From Sphingomonas sanxanigenens (GTDB lineage Bacteria > Pseudomonadota > Alphaproteobacteria > Sphingomonadales > Sphingomonadaceae), in the NCBI GenBank assembly GCA_003240855.1, contig QFNN01000009.1:1-46760 (forward strand): a DNA stretch of 46,760 nt, given 5' to 3'. The notes under the pieces are model-generated. The model saw only the letters and a program-made list of their open reading frames with translations. It searched no databases and was not told the DNA's origin. Both the position numbers and the translations under genes were made by a program. Each line of letters opens with the position of its first letter. The first letter of the stretch is position 1. Positions 1 to 8,978 of this stretch are shown here, one piece after another.

Positions 1-28
1 TGATCTCAGCGATACGTTCGGAAAGCGA

Positions 29-62
29 GGGGGCGACCGGAAGGTCGTCCCCTTTCTTTTTG
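29..62 (+). terminator. Rho-independent terminator of an upstream gene outside the window
   Basis: A ten-pair GC-rich stem (29-38 with 43-52, one G-U pair) closes a GGAA tetraloop and is followed by a pyrimidine tract rich in T (53-60). The orientation fits a plus-strand transcript entering from the left. The window opens with TGA at 1-3, which could be that gene's stop codon, but no reading frame can be judged from this. It also separates that transcript from the converging operon that ends at 88. Confidence 0.7.
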
Positions 63-87
63 CGTCCGAACCAATCTCAGGCGACCG

Positions 88-1437
88 CTACCGAACAGCC
101 TTGCGCCGATATCCCCAAAGCCATTCGCCGCAGAGAGCGACCAACATAGACAGGCCGGTTAGCGGGAAGAGCAGTCCTGCCAGCACCATGATCATTGCGA
201 CACTACGAACCTTTCGCGGATCGGTCGCACGCGGCGGCGCTTCAAGACGCCCGTTGCGCCTGCGCTTCCACCACAGCACTGGCGCGGTCAGAACGAGCAA
301 GACGATCGACAGACAGCCGCCGAGCATGAGCAGACGGTTGGGCGCGCCATATTGCTGCCCTTGATGGACAGCGATCCCCCATTCGATTGCGCGCGCGCCT
401 GCGCCGAAGCCCGCATATCGCGCATCCTGCAACAGCCTCCCGTCAGATGCATCAATGTAGAGCACGCGGGCGTCGTCGGCACGGGCGATGATCTGTGAGA
501 TGACATAGGGCGCTTCAGGCGTCCCGGGCAGCGTCATCGTCCAGGGCGGCTTCAGTCCTTTAGCTATAGCAACGGCCGCCGCTCGCGCAGGCCCGATATT
601 TCCTCCGCGATGGCCCTCCGGCTGCGGCGCTGCCTGCATCGACCAGGGCAGGCTTTGGCGCACATCATGGTCATGGTTCTTTGCAACTTTCCAACGATCG
701 GAACCGGGCGATACCGGGCGCCCAAATCCATGGGCCACCACCCACGCCTGGAGGTGCTCACCCGCTACACCGGTCCACGGCATTCCGGTGATGGCCAGGA
801 ACAAGATCACCGCCGCCGTGATCAGCCCCACGGATGCGTGAAGATCCCGCCAGAACAGGCGTCCACCAGGGCGACCACGCAGCCCCAGCACCGGACCACC
901 CCGCCGCGGCCACCAGAGATACAGGCCACTGAGCACGAGGATGACTGCCCATCCCGCGACGATCTCAATCACGGCACTGCCGATCGGGCCGGTGATAATC
1001 AGGCTATGAAGATCGCGGACCGTCTGCATGATGCCGCCGTCGCATGTTTCGCCCAGCACCACCCCGCGATAGGGATCGACAAAGGCGAGGCGCCGCCGTC
1101 CGTCCGTCTGCTTCAACGTCATGCGCCAGCTCGCCGCCGGATCAGCGGGGCGCATCACCTGCACGATGCGCGCATGCGACTGCCGTTCGACCGCCGTGGC
1201 GATCTCATCGATCGGCAGCGGGGCCCCGCTCGGCGCGACATGGCTCCACCGGGCATAAACCATCGCCTCAATCTCGGGCTTGTAGAGATAAAGGCCGCCG
1301 GTCACTGCAAGCCAAAGCATGAAGGGAAGCACCGCCAGTCCGGCATAGAAATGCCAGCGCCAGACCGAACGGTAGATCGAATCGGTGCCGGCGCCCCTGT
1401 TGGGGGGCGCCGGACGTGCCGGGGCGATGCACGCCAT
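88..1437 (-). CDS. PepSY-associated transmembrane protein
   Basis: Inner-membrane protein of 449 residues of the PepSY_TM family (PiuB-like, often annotated iron-regulated membrane protein). A first membrane helix lies at about 28-50 and ends in GGLYLYKPEIEAM. Another follows at about 150-175 (LSGLYLWWPRRGG), then one near 200-220 starting at WRDLHASVGL, with more hydrophobic segments near the C-terminus (about 370-390 and 412-440). This is the usual four-helix layout with periplasmic PepSY regions between. In other bacteria such proteins accompany TonB receptors and are thought to help reduce or release imported metal chelates. The start overlaps the stop of the receptor gene (TGATG at 1435-1439), so translation is probably coupled. 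The metal or ligand cannot be read from the sequence. Confidence 0.85.
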   Translation of the reverse strand: MACIAPARPAPPNRGAGTDSIYRSVWRWHFYAGLAVLPFMLWLAVTGGLYLYKPEIEAMVYARWSHVAPSGAPLPIDEIATAVERQSHARIVQVMRPADPAASWRMTLKQTDGRRRLAFVDPYRGVVLGETCDGGIMQTVRDLHSLIITGPIGSAVIEIVAGWAVILVLSGLYLWWPRRGGPVLGLRGRPGGRLFWRDLHASVGLITAAVILFLAITGMPWTGVAGEHLQAWVVAHGFGRPVSPGSDRWKVAKNHDHDVRQSLPWSMQAAPQPEGHRGGNIGPARAAAVAIAKGLKPPWTMTLPGTPEAPYVISQIIARADDARVLYIDASDGRLLQDARYAGFGAGARAIEWGIAVHQGQQYGAPNRLLMLGGCLSIVLLVLTAPVLWWKRRRNGRLEAPPRATDPRKVRSVAMIMVLAGLLFPLTGLSMLVALCGEWLWGYRRKAVR

Positions 1438-3440
1438 CAGAAGGACGCCCGCAGACCGCCGTAAACGGCGCGGCGTTCGATCGGATAGTAAGTAACCGTC
1501 GCGGGCGTCGCCAGAAGGACGGCGGATATGTCGCCGACCGCCTTTTTCCCGGTGACGTTGCGGACATCGATGAACGCTTTCACTCCCCTGGCGACGGCGG
1601 CCTCGCCGCTAATGCCGAACAGAGCGTAACCGGGCGCCCGGATGCTGTTCTGATAATCCGCCCAGCCGCCGGTCGGCGTCCACTCGACATTGGGCGAGAG
1701 GCTCACCGCATCGCCGCCCAGACGGACCTCCGCGCGATATTGCTGCTTGGGCACCACCGGCAGACGATTGTCGCCATATTGGCTGTCCGACCGGAAGCGG
1801 AAGTCGTTGAACTGATAGACCTGACGCAGTCGCAGCCAGACGGCGAACTGCAGGTCCAGCCCTGCCTCGACGCCCTGGCGCCGCGTCCGACGGGCATTGA
1901 AGGTCGATGCCGGAATGTCCGGCGCAAGCGCATATTGAAGCAGCTCGCCGCGGATCCGCGCGCGATAGAGGCTGATATCCCATGAAGCGATTCCCAGCTT
2001 GCCGCGCGTGCCGATCTCAATCGTCCACGCTTTTTGCGGATCGACCGGCGCGAATCCGGGAACCCCGCCCGACGGCGTCTGCGCCAGTTCGATGAAGCCC
2101 GGCAATTCGATCGAGCGGCTGTAATTGGCGTAGAGCTGGATGGCCGACAGCGGCTGGAATAATAGACCAAACTTGGGAGCGAAGCCGTCGAAATCAGCGG
2201 TGCCGCTGCGAGCGGGCGTGAGGCGATTGTCGATCTTGCGACGCCCCGTCGTATAAATGCCGCCGGCAATCAGCGTCAGCGCGTCGATCGGTTTCACGCG
2301 CAATTCGCCATAGCTGTTGACGGTGTAGGCCGTCTGGCGCGCATTGGCGGTGATCGCGCCGCGCTTGCCGCTGACGTTGACGAACTGCTTGGCCGTCACA
2401 GTGCCAAAGCGCGCCTGCGTCCCGAACGACAATTCCCAAGGCAGCCCCGCCACATCGCCCGACAGGTCGGCATTCGCGAACAGGCCGCGATCGGCGCTCT
2501 TCTGATCGACAACCTGATAGATGGGGTGAAAAAGCTGCTTGAGATTGACGAAGGCCCCAAACGCCACCTGGCCGCCGGCCAGGTCGATCGTCGTGCGGTT
2601 CTGCAAGCGGATCGAATCAATGTCGCGCTGCTGGTCGCCGCCGATATTCGCGGGCAGCGACAATTTGGGCGTGGTCAGCGCCTGATCGAGGGTGAGCGAG
2701 CCCGGCAGGCGCTGCTTGATATGGCTGAGCGTAGCATAGAAGCGGGTCTCGACCCCGTCGCCCAGCCGCAGCCCGGCATTGCCGTTGAGGCGCAGCGAAC
2801 TGCGCCAGTCATGCTCGCGGTCGCCATCCGAATGATCTGTGGTGAAGGCAAGATAAGCGTCGCCGCGTTCGTCTGCATAGGCCGCCGCCAGCTTGCTCCG
2901 GATCGTGGCGAAACTGCCGCCGTCGAGCCGGACGTCCAGGGTCGGCGCGGTGCGGCCTGTGGGCGTCACGGCGTTGATCGCGCCGCCCAATGTCGACCCG
3001 CCGAGGCGCAGCGCGTTGGCGCCGCGATAAACTTCGATCCGCTCAAAGACCTGAGGGTCGAACTCCTGAAAATCGCCATTGTCGTCGGCGAGGTTGATCG
3101 GGATGCCGTCCTGCAAAAGCGTGAGGCCGCGCATATGATAGCCGCGGCTGATCCCTGACCCGCGGATCGAAATGCGGACTTCCTGACCGAAGCGCGGCTG
3201 GGCGTAGACGCCCGGGGAGAAAGCCAGGGCGTCGCGGAGGTTTACAGCTAGCTTGTCGGTGAAAGATGAGGAATCGACGACGTCGACGCCGCCGGGAGTT
3301 CTTGCGATCGCGAGGCGGGATTCGTCGTTAACCTGTTGAGCAGTAACGACAATTGGTTCCGCCTCACGTTCTGTTTCGGCGTGGACGGCGGTGGCGGCGA
3401 GCGCGAGGGCGCTGGCCGAGAGGCGCAGATAAATATTCAT
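1437..3440 (-). CDS. TonB-dependent outer-membrane receptor
   Basis: Outer-membrane receptor of 667 residues. I place the start at 3440 (MNIYLRLSASALALAATA), because this gives a clean Sec signal peptide ending at AVHA. The open frame continues upstream to 3527 without signal-like sequence. After cleavage comes a TonB-box-like EPIVVTA. The plug domain follows, with DALAFSPGVYAQ, an IRGSGISRGY element and EVYRGANALRLGGSTLGGAIN. The beta-barrel ends in the aromatic terminus GGLRASF. The length is typical of FecA/siderophore-type receptors. It lies between a DUF2946 gene (89 bases upstream) and a PepSY gene (overlapping), a set I associate with metal-chelate uptake. Iron is the more usual guess; copper is suggested by the DUF2946 neighbour. 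The substrate is unproven. Confidence 0.88.
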   Translation of the reverse strand: MNIYLRLSASALALAATAVHAETEREAEPIVVTAQQVNDESRLAIARTPGGVDVVDSSSFTDKLAVNLRDALAFSPGVYAQPRFGQEVRISIRGSGISRGYHMRGLTLLQDGIPINLADDNGDFQEFDPQVFERIEVYRGANALRLGGSTLGGAINAVTPTGRTAPTLDVRLDGGSFATIRSKLAAAYADERGDAYLAFTTDHSDGDREHDWRSSLRLNGNAGLRLGDGVETRFYATLSHIKQRLPGSLTLDQALTTPKLSLPANIGGDQQRDIDSIRLQNRTTIDLAGGQVAFGAFVNLKQLFHPIYQVVDQKSADRGLFANADLSGDVAGLPWELSFGTQARFGTVTAKQFVNVSGKRGAITANARQTAYTVNSYGELRVKPIDALTLIAGGIYTTGRRKIDNRLTPARSGTADFDGFAPKFGLLFQPLSAIQLYANYSRSIELPGFIELAQTPSGGVPGFAPVDPQKAWTIEIGTRGKLGIASWDISLYRARIRGELLQYALAPDIPASTFNARRTRRQGVEAGLDLQFAVWLRLRQVYQFNDFRFRSDSQYGDNRLPVVPKQQYRAEVRLGGDAVSLSPNVEWTPTGGWADYQNSIRAPGYALFGISGEAAVARGVKAFIDVRNVTGKKAVGDISAVLLATPATVTYYPIERRAVYGGLRASF

Positions 3441-3529
3441 TGTTTCAATGCCTTGACCCGATCCGCACAGGAATGCGGATCCATGCAGATTGCGCCGCCC
3501 CGCGCATGCGCAGGGGACGCCCGACAAGG

Positions 3530-3934
3530 TCAGAGGCTGGCGGGAGGCCCGGTTTGAGGCGGCGGAGGCGCTGCAAGCCCCTGCCCGACCGACGCCGCCG
3601 CAACGCGCGCGACGAGCGCCGCCACGCCCAGACGGAACGGCGGCGCAGGAGTCGCGAGAGGCGCAGGCAGATCGATCAGCGCGCCGAAACCGGCGAAGGC
3701 GCAGGGGTGATCGGCGGCGCTGCCCTTATCGGGCCTGCCCTTGTGCACCTTGCCGTCGGCATCGACCCAGGCAGGCGTAGCGCCCATGCCCGTGCAGAGT
3801 TCGATCGCCAAGCCCTGCCCTGCCGCCGGCATGAAGCCGGCCGGGATCATCACGCGAAGCAGCAGCGCAAGCGCGACCAGACCAAAGGCGACACGCGCGC
3901 CGATCCGGTCGATATTCAGCCCAGCCCCCTGCAT
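3530..3934 (-). CDS. DUF2946 family small membrane/exported protein
   Basis: Protein of 134 residues with the DUF2946 pattern: an N-terminal hydrophobic segment (about 12-30) running into MIPAGFMPAAGQG, then IELCTGMG, a variable stretch, DHPCAFAGFG, and a proline-rich tail. The two cysteines (in ELCTG and HPCAF) and the neighbouring histidine are family landmarks and could bind metal, but this is inference. The family has no settled biochemical role. It is often found near TonB receptors and copper or iron genes, and here it is the first gene of the receptor/PepSY operon. The start is the ATG at 3934, behind a GGGCGGGG-like purine stretch. Confidence 0.75.
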   Translation of the reverse strand: MQGAGLNIDRIGARVAFGLVALALLLRVMIPAGFMPAAGQGLAIELCTGMGATPAWVDADGKVHKGRPDKGSAADHPCAFAGFGALIDLPAPLATPAPPFRLGVAALVARVAAASVGQGLAAPPPPQTGPPASL

Positions 3935-4048
3935 GACCCCGCCCGTTAATGCGCAAAATCCCCCCTGTCGAGCCGCACAGGCAGTGGCGCAGGCGCGGGC
4001 CAGCGCTTATAGAAGAAGCGTCTGAACTGCCGAGGCCCGCGCATTTCC

Positions 4049-4723
4049 ATGAACCTCCTGCTCGTCGAGGACGATCATGTCTATGGCCCCACGCTGGCCG
4101 AGGAATTGCGGCGGCTGGACCATAAAGTGGAACTGGCGCGCGACGGGCGCGAGGCGCTGCTGTCAGTCGGCCGCGACCAGTATGACGCGGTGATCCTCGA
4201 CCGGATGATGCCCGGGCTCGACGGCATGTCCTTTCTGGAGCGGCTGCGCGGCAACGAAAATCGCGTGCCGGTCATCATGCTGACCGCGCTCGGCCACACG
4301 CAGGACAAGATAGAAGGGCTGGAGACCGGCGCCGACGATTATCTGGTCAAGCCCGTCCCCGTCGAGGAGCTCAACGCGCGCCTGAGCGCCGTGGCGCGGC
4401 GACGCGACTGGGCCGGCGGCGGCAGCGAGACGATCCGCGCCGGGCGCATCCGCGTCAGCCCGTCCAAGCATCGCGCCTGGGTGGAGGAAACGCCGATCGA
4501 TCTGGGCAAGACCGAGTTCAACCTGCTGGCCGAGCTGGCGCGCAACGCGGGCACGGTGCTGACCCGCGCGATGCTGATCGAGCGCGTCTGGGGCTATGAT
4601 TTCGAGCCTGAGCATAATCTGGTCGACGTCTATATCCGCCGGCTGCGCCAGCGCCTGGCGGCGGCGGGCGAGGATGATGCGATCGTGACGCTGCGCGGCG
4701 TCGGCTATATGCTGAAGGACTGA
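4049..4723 (+). CDS. OmpR/PhoB-family response regulator
   Basis: DNA-binding response regulator of 224 residues. The receiver domain (1-115) has the acidic pair E7/D8/D9, the phospho-acceptor Asp51 (AVILDRMMPG), a conserved Thr in MLTALG and the switch Lys in YLVKPV. The winged-helix Trans_reg_C domain (about 128-222) ends in VDVYIRRLRQRL and the typical GVGYML. It is followed six bases later by its kinase gene. The pair diverges from the DUF2946/TonB receptor/PepSY operon across about 110 bases, so control of that operon is a reasonable guess. No operator repeat was identified to support it. Confidence 0.9.
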   Translation: MNLLLVEDDHVYGPTLAEELRRLDHKVELARDGREALLSVGRDQYDAVILDRMMPGLDGMSFLERLRGNENRVPVIMLTALGHTQDKIEGLETGADDYLVKPVPVEELNARLSAVARRRDWAGGGSETIRAGRIRVSPSKHRAWVEETPIDLGKTEFNLLAELARNAGTVLTRAMLIERVWGYDFEPEHNLVDVYIRRLRQRLAAAGEDDAIVTLRGVGYMLKD

Positions 4724-4729
4724 GGCGGC

Positions 4730-6070
4730 TTGCTCAATCCGCTGCGATCGTTGCGCGCGCTGACGATCGCCTTCATCATCCTGTTCATGGGCGCAACGGC
4801 GGCGACCGGCGTCGCCAGCTATTTCGCGACGCACGTGACGATCCGCGCGCTGGTCGACCGGCGCATCTCGGCGCTGAGCCACGCTGTCGAAGGCGTTGCG
4901 CCGCACGACACTCTCAAGGAAATGAACGAGCGGATCGGCGAGCTGGCGCGCGAGCGCGACACCGGCGACATCGGTTTTCTGCTGACCGATCAAACGGGCA
5001 AGAGGCTGGGCGGCAATATCGAACTGGCTCGTCTGCCGCCGCAGGGATTTTCGACGCTGACGACCGCGGATGGCCTGAAAGGCCTGTCCGCCGGCCGGGC
5101 GCTGGCGCGCCGCGTCAAAGGCGGGCTGACACTGGTGACGGTCGGCGAGACCGAGCCGTTCGATCATTATGACCGCCACCGGCTGCGCATCTTCGTGACC
5201 GGTTTCGGCGCGATCATCCTGATCGTGCTTGGCGGCCTCAGACTGTTCGGGTCGCTGATCGCCGCGCGGATCCGGGCGATCCGCGCCACGGCCGACGCGA
5301 TCATCGACGGCGACATGCGGCGGCGCGTGCCCGTGGAGGATCCGAACGACGCATTCGGCCAGCAGGCGCAGTCATTCAACCGCATGCTCGATCGCATGAC
5401 TGACCTGATGCACGGCATCAGCAACATCTCCAATGATGTCGCGCATGAACTACGCACGCCGCTGGCCCGGCTGCGCGGGCAATTATCGCTGATCGCCGAG
5501 GAGACGACCGAGGCGGGCGAACGCGCGAAGATCGACGCGTGCATCGCGGAATGCGACCGGCTGCTCGCCACTTTCTCCGCGATCCTGCGCATCGCCGAGG
5601 TCGAGGGCGGCGATCGGCGCGCCGGCTTCGCGCGCATCGACCTGGGCGCGCTGGCCGAGGATGTGGCGACGATGATGGAGCCCGTCGCGATCGACGACGG
5701 ACGGACGATCGAGACCGGCCCCTGCCCCCCGACGCCGATCGAAGGCGACAGGCAATTGCTGACCCAGTTGCTCCTCAATCTCATTCAGAATAGCCTGCGC
5801 CATACCCAACCGGGCGCGCGCATCGGCGTCGAAGTGAGCCGCGAGGGCAATGAGGCCCGCCTGCTCGTCATCGACAATGGCCCCGGCATCGCCGCCGGCG
5901 AGCGCGAACAGGCGATGCAGCGCTTCGGCCGCGTGGGCAGCGGCACCGAGCGCGGTCACGGGTTGGGCCTTGCGCTGGTCGAAGCGATCGCGCGGCTGCA
6001 CCGCGGACGCGTGATCCTGTCCGACGCCGCGCCCGGGCTGGCGGTGACCGTGGTGTTGCCGGTGGTTTGA
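4730..6070 (+). CDS. HAMP-domain sensor histidine kinase
   Basis: Membrane sensor kinase of 446 residues. The first membrane helix is at about 10-33, a periplasmic sensor region of roughly 115 residues follows, and the second helix is at about 152-175. Then come a HAMP linker (about 176-228), a HisKA domain with phospho-acceptor His239 (DVAHELRTPLARL) and an HATPase_c domain with N box (LLLNLIQNSLRH), G1 box (VIDNGPGI) and G2 box (GHGLGLALV). The start is TTG at 4730, six bases after the regulator stop; no good ATG precedes the first helix. The small periplasmic domain matches metal- or envelope-sensing kinases of the QseC/heavy-metal type in general shape. The signal is unknown. Confidence 0.88.
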   Translation: MLNPLRSLRALTIAFIILFMGATAATGVASYFATHVTIRALVDRRISALSHAVEGVAPHDTLKEMNERIGELARERDTGDIGFLLTDQTGKRLGGNIELARLPPQGFSTLTTADGLKGLSAGRALARRVKGGLTLVTVGETEPFDHYDRHRLRIFVTGFGAIILIVLGGLRLFGSLIAARIRAIRATADAIIDGDMRRRVPVEDPNDAFGQQAQSFNRMLDRMTDLMHGISNISNDVAHELRTPLARLRGQLSLIAEETTEAGERAKIDACIAECDRLLATFSAILRIAEVEGGDRRAGFARIDLGALAEDVATMMEPVAIDDGRTIETGPCPPTPIEGDRQLLTQLLLNLIQNSLRHTQPGARIGVEVSREGNEARLLVIDNGPGIAAGEREQAMQRFGRVGSGTERGHGLGLALVEAIARLHRGRVILSDAAPGLAVTVVLPVV

Positions 6071-6116
6071 GCAGCCTTCTCGCCTGCCGCCCTCGCGGAC
6101 CGGCGAGCGGCAAACA

Positions 6117-6157
6117 GGAAAAGGCCCGCCCGGCGCGATGCCGGACGGGCCTTTTCC
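6117..6157. terminator. Bidirectional Rho-independent terminator
   Basis: An 18-base arm at 6117-6134 pairs with 6140-6157 with a single mismatch around a five-base loop. The arms begin GGAAAAGGCCCG and end CGGGCCTTTTCC, so A and T runs flank the GC core on both strands. It sits in the gap between the converging kinase gene (ends 6070) and TonB receptor gene (ends 6175), and can end transcription from both sides. Confidence 0.85.
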
Positions 6158-6174
6158 TTTAGTCGCCAGCGCGA

Positions 6175-8634
6175 TCAGAAGTTCAGCGTGGCTTCCACGC
6201 CGAAGGTGCGCGGCGGGTTGAAGTTGGCATAGTCGCCAAGCACGCCGCCATAGCTGTAGCCGGTCAGCACGCCGTTGGAATAGTTCGCCGTCGGCGACGA
6301 GTTGGCGGCCGAGCGGCGATAGATGTGCGTCTCGTTGAACAGGTTGCGCGTCCACACCGCGACGGTCAGCTTGGTCTTTTCGCCCGTCATCGGAATGTCG
6401 GCGAGCGCAAGGCGGCCGTTGACGATGAAGCTCGAGTCGCTCTGCACCGATTCCGCCTGGAAGCTGCGCTGCGGGCTCGCATAGTTGGCGTCGAGGTGCA
6501 GACGCAGCCCCATGCCGTTGCCGCTGACCGGCAGCGAATAGTCGATGAAGCCCGACGCCGCGTTCTTCGGCGTATAGACGACATAGACCTGGAAGGGCCG
6601 GTTGTTCAGGAAGGGGTTCGGCGTCGGCGGCACCTTCGTATGCGTATAGGCGTAGGAAGCGCCGAGCGTCAGGCCTTCCACCGGGTTGACCGTCAGATCG
6701 GCCTCGACGCCCCGGATCTTCGACTTGCCCGGCGCATTGCGCGTCTCTTCGGTATGCAGGTTGTAGGTCGGGCTGGCCGGATTGGTGTCGACATTGTCGA
6801 AGTCGGTCTGGGTGCCCGTGCGGTCCATCAGGTAACCCGCCACATTCAGGCGGACGCGGTGATCGAAGAAGTCGGTCTTGGCGCCGATTTCATAGGATTT
6901 GACCACTTCCGGACCGAAGGCCTGGAAGGTCTGCGAGCGATCGTTGGCGCCGCCGGCGCGGTAGCCGGTCGAATATTTGGCGTAGAGATTGACGCCCGGC
7001 GCAGCATCGACAGCCAGCGTGACCATCGGGTCGAAGCGACCCTTGCTGTAATTGAAGGTGAAGTTCGTCGCCTTGCCCTGCACGAGGTAAAGCGTGCCGT
7101 TACGCTTGTCGCGCGTGTAGCGGCCGCCCGCCGTCAGGTGGACGATGTCGCCCAGCGCATCCGGAGTGAAGGTGAACTGGCCGAAGGCGGCGTAGCTGTG
7201 CGCGCTCGCCTCGCTGCCGCGCTGGCGGAACCAGGACGCGCGGTCCCAGCCCTGATTGCCAGAGGTGATCGCGCCGGGAACCGACTCGCTGTTGATCGTG
7301 TAACCGGTGCCGTCGGCATTCCATTTGTTGCTGCTCGGCGTCGCCGCTTCCTCGCGGGCGTTCTCGCTGAAATAATAGAGACCCGCGACATAATCGATCT
7401 GCGGCAGGCTGCCGACCAGTTGGAACTCCTGGCTCACCTGATTCTGGTGGAGGTAGGAGAGGCTGTAGCGGCTGAAATTGCTGTTGGGCAGGAATACGGT
7501 GCGGTGGGCGCCGCCCGAATTGTCCCACTGATCGGTCGTGACATTGCGCGCGCCGGTGATCGAGCGAAGCTCGATATTCGGGCTGATCTTGTACTTGATC
7601 GTGAAGGCGACGCCTTCGGTGCGATCGACGCTGGGCTGCTGCGGCACGCCGATGTCGGCGACCTTCATGCGGTGATCGCCGCTGACCGTGACAAGCGGCG
7701 AAAGCGGCGCGATGAAACCGGCCGGCAGCTTGCCGCCATTGGCGTTGATCTGCGCCAGCGTGGCGACCGGATAATTGTTAGGGTTGTAGTTGACGAGCTG
7801 GCTGTAGAAGGGCGTGTTCTCGTCCTTCGCCTTGTCGTAGGACAGCAGCATGGTGAGGTTGTCGGTGGGAGTCCACTTGGCCGAGATGCGGCCGCCGACG
7901 CGGTTATACTGGTTCCAGCCGGCCTGGCCCGCCAGCGGGTTCTTAACCGTCGGATCCTGATGCTGGATCAGGCCGTCGACCTTGACCGCGAGGTTGCCGA
8001 AGGCGGGAAGATCGACGTGCGCCTCGGTGGTGTAGCTGCCATAATTGCCGAAGCCGCCGGTCAGACGGCCGCCGAACTCGCCGGTCGGATCCTTGGTGAC
8101 GATGCTGACCGCGCCGCCTTCGGTATTGCGGCCGAACAGCGTGCCCTGCGGACCGCGCAGCACCTCGATGCGCTGAACGTCGAACAGCGCGGCGTTCAGG
8201 CCCTGCTGACGGCCGAGATACACGCCGTCGACATAGACGCCGACGCCCTGGTCGCGCGCCGTCTGGTTCGCGTCGAAGGGAACGATGCCGCGGATGCCGA
8301 CGGTCAGCGCCGACTGGCGCGCCTCGAAGGTCGCGATGCGCAGCGACGGAATGCCGCCGTCCGCAAGATCGATCAGGCTCTGCACGTGGCGATCGACCAG
8401 CGTCTTTTCGCTCACCACCGAAATCGCGATCGGCGTCTTTTGCAGGTTGGTCTCGCGCTTGGTGGCGGTGACGACGATGTCGCCCAGCCCCTCTCCGCCG
8501 GCGTCAGCGACGGGCGCGGTTGCCGCGGCGGGCGCCGCATCGTCCGCCGCATAGGCGTTGCCGGCGCACAGCGCGCCGGAAAGGATGCCGGCGCTCGCCA
8601 GCCAGAAGGCGCGAGCCAGTTTGATATTCTTCAT
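6175..8634 (-). CDS. TonB-dependent receptor, large sphingomonad type
   Basis: Outer-membrane receptor of 819 residues. It has a Sec signal peptide (MKNIKLARAFWLASAGIL..., ending near NAYA), then an Ala/Pro-rich spacer and the TonB-box-like GDIVVTATKRETNLQKTPIAIS. The plug carries GVGVYVDGVYLGRQQG, IEVLRGPQGTLFGRNTEGGA and VSIVTKDP. The 22-strand-type barrel ends in FGVEATLNF. The motif set TATKR / VYVDGVY / RGPQGTLFGRN is that of the abundant sphingomonad and Caulobacter receptors used for sugars, aromatics and other organics rather than classic siderophore receptors. It diverges from the PAS kinase gene at 8979, and paired 11-base repeats lie about 100 bases upstream of its start. The substrate is unknown. 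Confidence 0.9.
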   Translation of the reverse strand: MKNIKLARAFWLASAGILSGALCAGNAYAADDAAPAAATAPVADAGGEGLGDIVVTATKRETNLQKTPIAISVVSEKTLVDRHVQSLIDLADGGIPSLRIATFEARQSALTVGIRGIVPFDANQTARDQGVGVYVDGVYLGRQQGLNAALFDVQRIEVLRGPQGTLFGRNTEGGAVSIVTKDPTGEFGGRLTGGFGNYGSYTTEAHVDLPAFGNLAVKVDGLIQHQDPTVKNPLAGQAGWNQYNRVGGRISAKWTPTDNLTMLLSYDKAKDENTPFYSQLVNYNPNNYPVATLAQINANGGKLPAGFIAPLSPLVTVSGDHRMKVADIGVPQQPSVDRTEGVAFTIKYKISPNIELRSITGARNVTTDQWDNSGGAHRTVFLPNSNFSRYSLSYLHQNQVSQEFQLVGSLPQIDYVAGLYYFSENAREEAATPSSNKWNADGTGYTINSESVPGAITSGNQGWDRASWFRQRGSEASAHSYAAFGQFTFTPDALGDIVHLTAGGRYTRDKRNGTLYLVQGKATNFTFNYSKGRFDPMVTLAVDAAPGVNLYAKYSTGYRAGGANDRSQTFQAFGPEVVKSYEIGAKTDFFDHRVRLNVAGYLMDRTGTQTDFDNVDTNPASPTYNLHTEETRNAPGKSKIRGVEADLTVNPVEGLTLGASYAYTHTKVPPTPNPFLNNRPFQVYVVYTPKNAASGFIDYSLPVSGNGMGLRLHLDANYASPQRSFQAESVQSDSSFIVNGRLALADIPMTGEKTKLTVAVWTRNLFNETHIYRRSAANSSPTANYSNGVLTGYSYGGVLGDYANFNPPRTFGVEATLNF

Positions 8635-8978
8635 TGGAGTAGAGTGCCCCGGTTAGGTTGACCGAGCGCGGCTCTAGGACCGCTTGGCGACTCTCATTTG
8701 ACGCTTTGGTGAAGCCGGCGGCTGCGATGTTTCATTTTCGTTTCATCTTTGGCGAGCCGCAGCCTGCCTAACATCTTCGTATAGGTCTGCCGTCCGACAA
8801 GCCAGCCTATCCTGAAAATCAGATGCGGGCCGGGCGGCGATGCCGCAGCGGCTGCGGAGGATCGCGGATTGAATTGTGAAATGAATCTGGCGACGCGACG
8901 CGCCGCCGCATACGATCGCTTCGCCTCGAACGGAGCGAAACACGGTGCCGATGATCGCAGCAGGGGCGCGCTGACCCC
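8635..8978. other. Intergenic region between divergent receptor and kinase genes
   Basis: This 344-base gap holds the control regions of the minus-strand TonB receptor and the plus-strand PAS kinase. Visible in it is a pair of 11-base-spaced ATGAAA repeats on the minus strand (8730-8746). There is also a possible but weak minus-strand -10-like TAGAGC around 8671-8676. I see no coding sequence, tRNA or hairpin terminator in it. Short frames crossing it read like continuations of antisense shadows. Confidence 0.6.
8730..8746 (-). promoter_or_regulatory. Direct-repeat candidate operator upstream of the TonB receptor
   Basis: On the minus strand, ATGAAA occurs twice, 11 bases apart (8746-8741 and 8735-8730), inside the longer similar units GATGAAACGAA and AATGAAACATC. 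An 11-base spacing places both copies on the same face of the helix, the usual arrangement for OmpR/PhoB-type regulators. It lies about 100 bases upstream of the receptor start. Which regulator binds, if any, is unknown. It only loosely resembles the PHO box found at 21439. Confidence 0.35.

Noticed and set aside
6325..8661. A 778-residue open frame antisense to the second TonB receptor
   Set aside because: The opposite strand encodes a complete receptor with signal peptide, plug motifs and terminal Phe. The antisense product is Arg/Ala/Val-rich without domains, as expected from codon bias in high-GC DNA.
8730..8746. Interpreting the ATGAAA repeats as a second PHO box
   Set aside because: They share the 11-base spacing but lack the GTCA core seen at 21439-21471.
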